From contig NZ_JAUSWF010000013.1 of the NCBI RefSeq assembly GCF_030815095.1, positions 1-6,905 on the forward strand: a stretch of 6,905 nucleotides of DNA. Direction: 5' to 3'. Below the pieces are notes generated by a model, which was not told the DNA's origin, ran no database searches, and saw only the letters and a list, made by a program, of their open reading frames with translations. A program made the translations under genes and the position numbers. Positions 1 to 5,782 of the stretch are shown in pieces; positions within the stretch are counted from its first letter, which is position 1, and every line of letters starts with the position of its first letter. The DNA is from Aedoeadaptatus ivorii (GTDB taxonomy: Bacteria > Bacillota > Clostridia > Tissierellales > Peptoniphilaceae).

Positions 1-84
1 ATACACGCAAAAAGAAGGATCGGAAGCGTGGGATAGATCGCTAACCGGCACCTTTGCGGAAGCAACCACCATCACGGCGCAATA
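1..84 (+). repeat. In-frame direct repeat, copy 1 (period 273 bp)
   Basis: This segment matches 274-357 at 82 of 84 bases; the mismatches are at 36 and 38, changing Lys-Pro to Arg-Ser. Identity stops at base 85. The copy probably continues left of the window, so its 5' limit is unknown. It encodes the end of a beta-repeat of the surface protein (from YTQKEGSEAW to ITAQY). Confidence 0.9.
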
Positions 85-1948
85 CACCGCGCCTGGTGAC
101 GTCGTGGCGCAGAAACCCGGCGAAGCCAAACCGAACGTACCGGAAAACTACGTATCCGTTACCTTCAGTGCGGGCGAGAACGGAACGATTGCCGATGGTG
201 AAACCATCACCTACTGGGTAAATCCCGAGCAAGAAGTCACCCTAACGGCCCCGGCGGTAACGGCGAATGCGGGATACACGCAAAAAGAAGGATCGGAAGC
301 GTGGGATAAACCGCTAACCGGCACCTTTGCGGAAGCAACCACCATCACGGCGCAATATGACAAACTGCCCTTTGACAAAAACCAAATTGAAAAGATAACC
401 ATAACTGCGCAGCCTGAAAATCTGGCATACAAAGAAGGGGACAAACTCGACCTGAGTGGCCTCGTCGTCACCTTGACCGACGTTTACGGCAACCAACAGG
501 AAGTTCCGTTTGCCGACTTTGCAGACTATGGCATAACGACCGATCCGAAAAACGGTACAGGTCTGAAGATGGAAAACAATCAGAAACCCGTCACGGTTTC
601 TATCGGAAGCGGAGATACCCAAAAAGAAGCAACGACTGATCCGTTGAAGATTACTCCCGTCGACGCCCCGACAAAACCCGTCGTCGGCGACATCAAAGAA
701 GGGGACAAAGCGGTCACTGTAACTGTACCGACGGACGGCGACAAGATCAACGTCACCTTGCCGGATGGCAGCACTGTAACCGCCACCAAAGACCCGGCCA
801 CGGGCGAATGGAAGACCGACGACGGAAAAGTTGTTCCGGAAGAAAACGGACAACTGCAAATCCCCGTCGATCCGGCGAAACTGACCGCAGACGGCGACGT
901 CAAAGTCACCGTCACCGACAGCGCCACCGGCAAAACCTCGACGGCAAACACGAAAACCGTACAAAAGAGCGAAAAGCCGGATCCCGGCGTTTCGCAAACG
1001 CCCTCCGTGCGACCGATCGAAATCGGCGACACAGAAATTCGCGGAACCGGTGTACCCGGCGCAGAAATCCTCATAACCTTGCCCGACGGCCGTGCGGCAC
1101 AAACCACAGTTCGTCCCGACGGCACTTGGTCCGTTCCCATCGATCCCGCGCGAGAAGGCGATGTTTTTGAAATCGTGCAAAGAGAAGCGGGCAAAGCATC
1201 GAGCGAAACACTCCGGCAAACGGCCGAAGGCAAAGCGACCGGTCGCCCCTGGCTTCCCGGCGGTTGGATTCCGGCGCCTCCTGCCCCCGGTAATGAAGAG
1301 AAGGTAGAGATTAAACATCACAACGCCTATATCTTCGGATATCCTGACGGCACCGTACAGCCCAACGGGAACGTAACGCGCGCCGAAGCGGCCGCCATGA
1401 TCGCCCGACTCGAAGGGCTTTCCCTCGACGATACGACGAAACCTGCATTTGTCGATACACCCGGCGGATGGTACAACGGCGTTATAAACGCAGTTACAAA
1501 AGCCGGGTATATGAAGGGATATCCGGACGGCAGCTTCAACCCCGGCGGAAGAATCACCCGGGCGGAATTCGCGCAGATGATCAAAACCATCGATACGCCG
1601 AATGCCGCCAAAGCACCTTTCGAAGACGTGAAAGGGCACTGGGGCGAATCTGCCATCGATCAAGCCTACGGAAACCGTCGAATCGAAGGCTATCCCGATG
1701 GATCATTCCGGCCGAATGCAAACATTACGCGCGCAGAGGCCGCGAAAATCCTAAACGCCTTGTATAATCGCTGGGTAGACGACGTCGGATTGCATACGGA
1801 ACTCGGCAATCCCTCGGCACTCCGTCGATTCGCCGACTTGGATCCCGACTTCTGGGGATACTATGAAATCGTCGAAGCGACCAACCCTCACGATTATCAC
1901 AAAGCAAATGCCGCCAATGCGGAAATTTGGGTAGAAATCGAAAATTAA
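2..1948 (+). CDS. SLH-anchored multidomain surface protein, 5'-partial
   Basis: This is the C-terminal 648 residues of a cell-surface protein; the frame is open from base 2, so the true start lies outside the window and the GTG at 104 is internal. Domains in order: end of one InlB-B/Listeria-Bacteroides-like beta repeat (2-84), a complete second repeat (about 88-357, with VTFSAGENGTI and ITAQY), an Ig-like domain of the Big_3/Big_4 style (about 365-660, with YKEGDKLDLSGLVVTLTD), a second Ig-like domain (about 668-963), a third of the Big_6 style (about 1001-1232, GTGVPGAEILITLPDG), a Pro-rich linker, then SLH modules at about 1316-1760. Each SLH has GYPDG and a TRAE motif (1376, 1556 and 1727), the signature that binds pyruvylated secondary cell-wall polymer. 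A tail with FADLD and YYEIVEA follows. No LPXTG motif is present. By family it is exported and non-covalently wall-bound, perhaps an adhesin; its ligand cannot be read from sequence. TAA at 1946 is followed by a terminator. Confidence 0.93.
   Translation, partial: YTQKEGSEAWDRSLTGTFAEATTITAQYTAPGDVVAQKPGEAKPNVPENYVSVTFSAGENGTIADGETITYWVNPEQEVTLTAPAVTANAGYTQKEGSEAWDKPLTGTFAEATTITAQYDKLPFDKNQIEKITITAQPENLAYKEGDKLDLSGLVVTLTDVYGNQQEVPFADFADYGITTDPKNGTGLKMENNQKPVTVSIGSGDTQKEATTDPLKITPVDAPTKPVVGDIKEGDKAVTVTVPTDGDKINVTLPDGSTVTATKDPATGEWKTDDGKVVPEENGQLQIPVDPAKLTADGDVKVTVTDSATGKTSTANTKTVQKSEKPDPGVSQTPSVRPIEIGDTEIRGTGVPGAEILITLPDGRAAQTTVRPDGTWSVPIDPAREGDVFEIVQREAGKASSETLRQTAEGKATGRPWLPGGWIPAPPAPGNEEKVEIKHHNAYIFGYPDGTVQPNGNVTRAEAAAMIARLEGLSLDDTTKPAFVDTPGGWYNGVINAVTKAGYMKGYPDGSFNPGGRITRAEFAQMIKTIDTPNAAKAPFEDVKGHWGESAIDQAYGNRRIEGYPDGSFRPNANITRAEAAKILNALYNRWVDDVGLHTELGNPSALRRFADLDPDFWGYYEIVEATNPHDYHKANAANAEIWVEIEN
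274..357 (+). repeat. In-frame direct repeat, copy 2 (period 273 bp)
   Basis: This is the second copy of the 84-bp segment at 1-84. The 273-bp spacing equals 91 codons, so gain or loss of a unit keeps the frame. Two mismatches in 84 bases point to recent duplication or ongoing homogenisation, since even synonymous positions are unchanged. Confidence 0.9.
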
Positions 1949-1953
1949 CGCGT

Positions 1954-1996
1954 ACAAAAAGAGATCTGCACAAGAATCGTGCAGATCTCTTTTTGT
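1954..1996. terminator. Bidirectional rho-independent terminator of the SLH gene
   Basis: A perfect 18-bp inverted repeat (left arm 1954-1971, loop AAGAATC 1972-1978, right arm 1979-1996) starts 6 bases after the SLH stop codon. The core arm is GAGATCTGCAC, flanked by an A-run on the left and a T-run on the right, so it can end transcripts from either side. It separates two convergent genes. Confidence 0.9.
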
Positions 1997-2024
1997 GTAT
2001 CTTATAGCCGTATATCTTAGGCAA

Positions 2025-2059
2025 ACACAAAAAAAACCCTTCATGCGAGGGAGTTTTGT
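2025..2059 (-). terminator. Probable terminator of the minus-strand SLH remnant
   Basis: Read on the minus strand, a CCCT/AGGG stem with a 7-base loop (plus-strand 2037-2051) is followed by eight T residues (plus-strand A-run 2029-2036). The flanking A and T runs extend the stem across a two-base mismatch. It begins 10 bases beyond the stop codon at 2069-2071. The GC stem is short, so strength is uncertain, but position and T-tract fit. Confidence 0.6.
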
Positions 2060-2068
2060 GCGTATGGC

Positions 2069-2402
2069 TTACTTCAAATTCAGAACCTTGGTCCAATCTT
2101 CGTATTCTCTGCCGAGGGAATCTTTGTCCCCGCGACGGGTAAATTCGTGGGTATTGGAGGCTTCTACAATTTCGTAGTAGTACCATGCGTTTTTGTCCAA
2201 GTCGGTAAAGGCATGGAGTGCAGAGAGAATGTCTTGCGAAAGCCCCTTTTCGTCCGCTACGCGATTGTATTTTCTGTTGAGCATAGTGGCGGTTTCTGCG
2301 CGGGCTACATTGCCCTTGGGGAGTACCGTATCTTCGGGATAGGCGATTAGGTAAACGGTGTGGATCTTTACCTTTTTTCTTCATTTTCTTACCGGATTTC
2401 AT
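2069..2402 (-). pseudogene. C-terminal remnant of a second SLH-domain protein (frameshifted)
   Basis: The minus-strand frame ending at TAA 2071-2069 encodes an SLH module tail homologous to the intact SLH protein upstream: AYPEDTVLPKGNVARAE matches GYPDGTVQPNGNVTRAE, and FTDLDKNAWYYYEIVEASN matches FADLDPDFWGYYEIVEATN. The homology starts upstream of the first in-frame ATG (2284), and that frame is closed by TGA shortly before it, with no start codon between. In the other frame, an ATG at 2402 opens with MKSGKKMKKK and runs into the wrong frame at a six-A run; removing one A would join it to KIHTVYLIAYPEDT and restore the SLH frame. Only one SLH module plus the tail is recognisable, and TRAE is altered to ARAE. 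No good ribosome binding site precedes ATG 2402. The most likely reading is a decayed paralogue; an assembly indel is the alternative. A 71-residue product from ATG 2284 is possible but would be only a fragment. Confidence 0.65.
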
Positions 2403-2557
2403 GTAATCTTTTCTATGGACATGGTACTTTTACCTTTTAGAACACCTCTCGTAAGGATCTTTTGTATCTTCGAAATTGGCGATACTTTGAGACCGTAGAT
2501 ATGGCGATTATCGTCGTATACCAAAAAGATCGCCGAGTTCCAATTCTTAGTTAGAAG
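2399..2557 (-). other. Short open frame, possible upstream piece of the SLH remnant
   Basis: A 52-codon minus-strand stretch lies between TAA (2560-2558) and TGA (2401-2399), with no ATG near its beginning. It reads like real protein (AIFLVYDDNRHIYGLKVSP, then ending near VLKGKSTMSIEKIT), but I do not recognise a family. Its TGA overlaps the ATG at 2402 as ATGA. If one A were added to the four-A run near its end, the frame would pass through KYHVHRKDY into MKSGKKMKKK, the start of the SLH remnant. It may therefore belong to the same broken gene. G+C is low here (21 of 60 bases at 2401-2460). Confidence 0.35.
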
Positions 2558-2574
2558 TTAGGATGCAATGCAGA

Positions 2575-2605
2575 CAAAAAAGAGACCCGACGGGCGGATC
2601 TCTTA
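2575..2605 (-). terminator. Rho-independent terminator of the DUF2188 gene
   Basis: On the minus strand an eight-pair stem (AGAGATCC with GGGTCTCT, including one T-G pair; plus-strand arms 2581-2588 and 2596-2603, loop 2589-2595) is followed by a T-run. It starts about 15 bases past the TAG at 2621-2619 and isolates this gene from the SLH remnant further along the same strand. Confidence 0.8.
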
Positions 2606-2618
2606 CTATGGTTGCTCC

Positions 2619-3026
2619 CTACTTACCTTCCTTGCCTTCTTTGGTATAGCTTACGACTTTTGCCCCTCTGTGGCCGGCAATTTCTTTAGCGCGTGCCTCG
2701 GCATCTTTTTTGAGGTCGAAAAGGGAGTCGGCGCGTTTAGCACCTTCCGAGATGACTTCCCATTTTTCGTCGTCTTTGCGATAGCGTACGAGGACTTCTT
2801 TGACGTCTTTTTCGGGTTTGGCATCTGTGGCGGTCTTGTTTTGCTTTTCCATTTTGCCCTGATCCTGTGCCCATTTTTCTACCTGTGCAGTGCCGATGGG
2901 AATGGCTCTGTCTTCGGGCATGTGCTCATCTTCCATTAAGGCATTGATGATGTCAATGGCCTTGTTCCGAACCGCGGGATCGAGGTTCTTTAAGGACGGC
3001 GGATAGTCTTTTTTTGTATAGGGCAT
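2619..3026 (-). CDS. YdaT-like DUF2188 domain protein
   Basis: This encodes 135 residues, small, charged and soluble, with no signal peptide or membrane segment. Residues 1-53 (MPYTKKDYP, SLKNLDPAVRNKAIDI, RAIPIGTAQVEKWAQ) match the N-terminal block of Bacillus YdaT-like proteins. Residues about 55-75 are a polar Lys/Glu-rich linker. Residues about 77-130 fit DUF2188 (VRYRKDDEKWEV, EARAKEIA, GAKVVSYTKEGK). The biochemical role is unknown; related Bacillus genes are often linked to general stress, which is background and not visible here. I choose ATG 3026: AGGAGGT (3037-3031) sits 4 bases upstream, whereas the alternative GTG at 3032 overlaps that site. The gene is monocistronic, diverges from the acetyltransferase operon and ends at its own hairpin terminator. 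Confidence 0.88.
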   Translation of the reverse strand: MPYTKKDYPPSLKNLDPAVRNKAIDIINALMEDEHMPEDRAIPIGTAQVEKWAQDQGKMEKQNKTATDAKPEKDVKEVLVRYRKDDEKWEVISEGAKRADSLFDLKKDAEARAKEIAGHRGAKVVSYTKEGKEGK

Positions 3027-3136
3027 AGGCACCTCCTGCTTGCTATTTACCCCGATTGTATGAAAACTTACAGGACTTTTCCGAGAATGAACAAATATCG
3101 GGGGCGGTGGGGTAAAATCATAGGAAAGGAGGCAAT
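3027..3136. promoter_or_regulatory. Divergent intergenic region with two ribosome binding sites
   Basis: This 110-bp gap must hold the promoters of the minus-strand DUF2188 gene and the plus-strand acetyltransferase operon. On the minus strand TACAAT (3060-3055) is a possible -10 box with no clear -35. On the plus strand I see no convincing promoter: TAAAAT (3113-3118) lies too close to the ribosome binding site AGGAGG (3127-3132). No riboswitch-like structure was recognised. Confidence 0.4.
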
Positions 3137-3535
3137 ATGAAGTTTACGGAATCTTTGCCCGCAATCGAAGCGTACAATGCGCTGCGCCTTTCGTCGGGGA
3201 TCGGCAATGCGAAGGCGCCTGCGCAGGTGCGCCGTGCGCTTGCGGGTTCGCTGTATGTCATTAGCGGCTACGACGGCGAGAAGTTGGTGGCCATGGGACG
3301 GATTGTGGGCGACGGCGGCATTACCTACGGCATTGCCGATGTGATGGTGGACAGGGCGTACCAGGGAAAGGGGCTTGGCGAAGAGATTGTCTCTCGCATC
3401 GACGATTGGCTGGATGCCAACACGGAAGGGGAGTGTTTTATTATGCTGCTCGCCAATGCCGGGGCGGATCGGTTCTATGCGCGGCACGGGTTTCGCTATG
3501 TGGATCCTAAGATGGTGGGGATGCTCCGAACCTAG
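3137..3535 (+). CDS. GNAT-family N-acetyltransferase
   Basis: This encodes a 132-residue single-domain GNAT enzyme, predicted to move an acetyl group from acetyl-CoA to an amine on a small molecule or protein. Motif A is clear: ADVMVDRAYQGKGLG (residues 67-81), where Q76-G-K-G-L-G81 is the pyrophosphate-binding loop. The C-terminal FYARHGF (113-119) is the usual motif B ending. The core strand YVISGYDGEKLVAMGRIVGDG (40-60) is typical of compact YdaF/PhnO-style members. The substrate cannot be assigned. The start is supported by AAAGGAGG ending 4 bases before ATG. It is the first gene of the operon, 24 bp ahead of the membrane protein gene, with the same orientation and no terminator between. 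Confidence 0.9.
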   Translation: MKFTESLPAIEAYNALRLSSGIGNAKAPAQVRRALAGSLYVISGYDGEKLVAMGRIVGDGGITYGIADVMVDRAYQGKGLGEEIVSRIDDWLDANTEGECFIMLLANAGADRFYARHGFRYVDPKMVGMLRT

Positions 3536-3559
3536 GCGTCCAATGGAAGGGGTAAATTC

Positions 3560-4510
3560 GTGGATGGAATCAATATGCAGCAGTTGTTGTGGCTGTTTTT
3601 CGCCTACTCGTTTTTGGGGTGGGCGATGGAAGTGGTGCTCAAGTATTTTCAATACGGAAGGTGGATCAATCGCGGCTTTTTAGTGGGCCCGTACTGTCCG
3701 ATTTACGGCACCGGCGCCGTGATCGTCACGGTGGCGGGCGCGCTGCTGGAGCCGGTGGATGCGTCGTATGGCACGAGTTTTTTGCTGTCGTTTTTCCTCT
3801 GCGGGGCGCTGGAATATATGACGAGCTATGTGCTGGAGAAGCGCTTTTACGCTCGGTGGTGGGATTATAGCCAAAAGCCGATGAATCTGCACGGCAGGGT
3901 ATGGATCGGCAATCTGATTCTATTCGGGATCGGGGGCGTTTGTATTGAAAAGGCGGCGAACCCCGTGCTCCTTCTGCTTTTTGCGCGTGGGGATAGGCGG
4001 CAGATGGCGCTTTTTCTCGGTGCGCTTGCGGCGCTGTTTTTGGCGGATGTGCTGGTGTCGTATTTTGTCATGCATCTCTTAAAGGAAGGGGTGGAGAAGA
4101 GTATGGCAGACAAAAGCGAAGAGATTGCGGCGGAAGTGCGGTATCTTTTGGAAAACCGATCCGCCCTGCATAAGCGCATCCTCGACGCCTATCCGGAACT
4201 TACGTTTCGAACGGATCGGGTAAAGGCGCGCATTGCGCGGATTCGAAAAGAGGGCGAGCACATTCGTCGGCTTGCCGAAGAAAAGGTGGAGGATCTCGAA
4301 GAACGTGCCCGGACGGGGCGGGAGATGGCGTCGAAAAATCTCGTCACCACCCGCGGCTTGCAGCGCGAGATTATTGAAAAGCAAGAGGCGCTGATCGATC
4401 TGTTGCGCACCGAAGATGGCGACAGAAAGGCGATCGAACAGTTAGAAGAAGCCATTTCGGCGGACAAAGCATTGTTGGAAAGCCGGGAATTTTATAAACG
4501 GCTGCCGTAA
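3560..4510 (+). CDS. PF06541-type putative ABC transporter permease with coiled-coil tail
   Basis: This 316-residue membrane protein belongs to the family annotated 'putative ABC transporter permease' (PF06541, CmpB-type). Hallmarks are FLGWAMEV (18-25), GRWINRGFLVGPYCPIYG (33-50), LEYMTSYVLEKRF (84-96), RWWDYS (99-104) and NLHGR (109-113). About five hydrophobic segments are visible: roughly 8-27, 45-63, 72-92, 113-132 and 148-172. Residues about 175-316 are highly charged and helical (for example RIRKEGEHIRRLAEEKVEDLEE), probably a cytoplasmic coiled coil. The transport role is a family label rather than shown, and no ATPase gene lies in the window. The start is GTG 3560, backed by GGAAGGGG 7 bases upstream; ATG 3575 is a weaker alternative that removes five residues. 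The next gene begins 16 bp after the stop. Confidence 0.85.
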   Translation: MDGINMQQLLWLFFAYSFLGWAMEVVLKYFQYGRWINRGFLVGPYCPIYGTGAVIVTVAGALLEPVDASYGTSFLLSFFLCGALEYMTSYVLEKRFYARWWDYSQKPMNLHGRVWIGNLILFGIGGVCIEKAANPVLLLLFARGDRRQMALFLGALAALFLADVLVSYFVMHLLKEGVEKSMADKSEEIAAEVRYLLENRSALHKRILDAYPELTFRTDRVKARIARIRKEGEHIRRLAEEKVEDLEERARTGREMASKNLVTTRGLQREIIEKQEALIDLLRTEDGDRKAIEQLEEAISADKALLESREFYKRLP

Positions 4511-4526
4511 AGAGAGGAAGGTTATA

Positions 4527-5104
4527 ATGAAAGAAAGATACAGAATCGAGCCCGCTTCGGGCAAGAAGATTCCCGTGCGTGCGGGCGATCGCATTGCGTC
4601 ATCGACGAGGAGGGCGGTCAGGTGGCGGATTTTTTTGCCGTCATCGACGGGGACAGCGGCGAGTTTTTATCGCCCGGGGTGACGATGGATATTAACGAAT
4701 CGCTTCACATCGGCGTGGGCGATACGCTCTATTCCAATCGCTATCGACCGCTTTTTGAGATCGGGCGCGACGACGTGGGCGAACACGACCTGTTGCACCC
4801 CTGTTGCAGTCCCGCCATGTACGACTTCTTCTACCACAATGGGGCGGGACATCCCAACTGTCTTGACAATATCAACGGCGCGTTGGGGACGGCCTTTCCC
4901 ATTCTTCGCCCAGTCAATCTGTTTATGCATACGGCGGTGGCGGAAGACGGCAGTTTTTCGGTGTGCCGGCCGCCTTCGAAGGCGGGGGATGCGGTGGTGC
5001 TCAAGGCACTGGAGGATATGATCTTGGGTGTGGCGGCGTGCAGCGTCAGCGAGAGCGAATGCAATGCGGGGAAATGCACCGCCATTATCGTGGAGGTGGA
5101 GTGA
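4527..5104 (+). pseudogene. DUF1989 urea carboxylase-associated protein, frameshifted
   Basis: Translation from ATG 4527 (AGGAAGG about 5 bases upstream) gives MKERYRIEPASGKKIPVRAG, the expected N-terminus of a DUF1989 protein, but this frame leaves the family after codon ATT 4593-4595 and stops at TGA 4680. From 4598 another frame continues VIDEEGGQVADFFAVID to TGA 5104 and carries all later signatures: HPCCSPAMY (Cys at 4802 and 4805), NCLDN (Cys 4859), NLFMH, SKAGD, and CNAGKC (Cys 5060 and 5075). One missing base between 4595 and 4598 (for example GC for an Arg codon CGC) explains the break; restored length is about 192 residues, normal for the family. DUF1989 proteins include the paired subunits of carboxyguanidine deiminase, but single-copy Bacillota members are not assigned. 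A fragment from GTG 4622 could be made: AGGAGG (4608-4613) lies 8 bases before it. A sequencing error remains possible. Confidence 0.8.
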
Positions 5105-5110
5105 GGAGGT
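5104..5110 (+). promoter_or_regulatory. Ribosome binding site of the response regulator, overlapping the DUF1989 stop
   Basis: AGGAGGT begins at the last base of the TGA stop (5102-5104) and ends 3 bases before ATG 5114. Ribosomes finishing DUF1989 would end on this site, so the two genes are likely translationally coupled if the upstream frame is read to its end. Confidence 0.75.
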
Positions 5111-5113
5111 TCT

Positions 5114-5782
5114 ATGCGGATTCTGCTCTTGGAAGACGACGCGGTGATCGCCTTTTCGGTGCGTCGCTTTTTCGAAAACGCGGGTCATGCGGTCGATCGA
5201 TTCGAGACCATGGCCGATTGCGCCGACGCGGACCCCGACGCTTATGACGTGGTGCTGTTGGATCTCAATCTGCCCGACGGTACGGGTTTCGAGTTTTTGG
5301 CATATCTCGACGCCATCGGTGCTACGGTGCCCGTATTGGTCTTGAGCGTGCGGGATCGGGAGGCGGATATTCTCGCGGCTTTCGACAAGGGGGCCGACGA
5401 CTACATCACCAAGCCCTTTTCCCTGCCGGTGCTAGCGGCGCGGGTGCGCAATGTGTGTCACCGCGCGGGCGGTGCACCGACGGCGGTTGCGGCGGGCGGG
5501 CTTACGCTCTATCCGGAAAATAAGTCGGTGCGGATCGACGGGGAGAATGCGGCGTTGAATGCGGCGGAGTACGATTTGTTGGAAGCGCTGCTTCAAAATC
5601 GCGGAATCTGTATGCTGCGTTCGCGGCTGCTCGACGAGATCTGGCGCGAAAACCGCCGCCCCGTGAACGACAACACCCTGACGGTGACGGTCAAGCGGCT
5701 GCGGGAAAAGCTGGGCCATTACGGGCGCCATATACATACGGAACGCGGCTTGGGGTATCGCTGGGAGGACGAGGATGTGTAA
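5114..5782 (+). CDS. OmpR/PhoB-family response regulator
   Basis: This 222-residue cytoplasmic DNA-binding regulator is activated by phosphotransfer. The receiver domain (1 to about 115) has the acidic pair D8-D9, the phospho-acceptor D50 in VVLLDLNLPDG, the switch residue S78 (VLVLSVR), Y97 and K100 in DDYITKPF. The winged-helix domain (about 126-220) shows LNAAEYDLLEALLQNRG, LLDEIW, NTLTVTVKRLREKLG and the wing motif ERGLGYRW, typical of the Trans_reg_C family. All catalytic positions are present and length is standard, so it should be functional. The kinase gene overlaps its end by 8 bp, making it the obvious partner. Targets are unknown; autoregulation of this operon is common for the class but no binding repeat was identified. 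The upstream ribosome binding site overlaps the DUF1989 stop codon. Confidence 0.96.
   Translation: MRILLLEDDAVIAFSVRRFFENAGHAVDRFETMADCADADPDAYDVVLLDLNLPDGTGFEFLAYLDAIGATVPVLVLSVRDREADILAAFDKGADDYITKPFSLPVLAARVRNVCHRAGGAPTAVAAGGLTLYPENKSVRIDGENAALNAAEYDLLEALLQNRGICMLRSRLLDEIWRENRRPVNDNTLTVTVKRLREKLGHYGRHIHTERGLGYRWEDEDV

Noticed and set aside
104..106. GTG at 104 as the start of the surface protein
   Set aside because: The same frame is open to the left edge and encodes another repeat copy homologous to 274-357, so the GTG is an internal Val codon.
314..1663. 449-codon open frame on the minus strand opposite the SLH gene
   Set aside because: It lies antisense to a gene with clear Ig-like and SLH domains, its translation is low-complexity (many Gly, Arg, Phe) with no known motif, and no ribosome binding site was noted. 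The codon usage of the sense gene explains it.
1725..2402. 225-codon minus-strand open frame running from ATG 2402 into the SLH gene
   Set aside because: Only its first dozen codons look genuine. After the A-run it is the wrong frame of the SLH remnant, and it then passes through two terminators and antisense to the intact gene.
3113..3118. TAAAAT as a -10 box for the acetyltransferase operon
   Set aside because: Transcription would start on or inside the ribosome binding site, and no -35 box sits at 16-18 bp.
3033..3136. Possible guanidine (ykkC) or other riboswitch before the operon with DUF1989
   Set aside because: The gap is short and shared with a divergent gene, and I see no conserved ykkC-type loops or terminator/antiterminator structure.
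3068..3652. 194-codon minus-strand open frame opposite the acetyltransferase
   Set aside because: It is antisense to a well-supported GNAT gene, rich in His, Arg and Pro as expected for a shadow, with no family motif.
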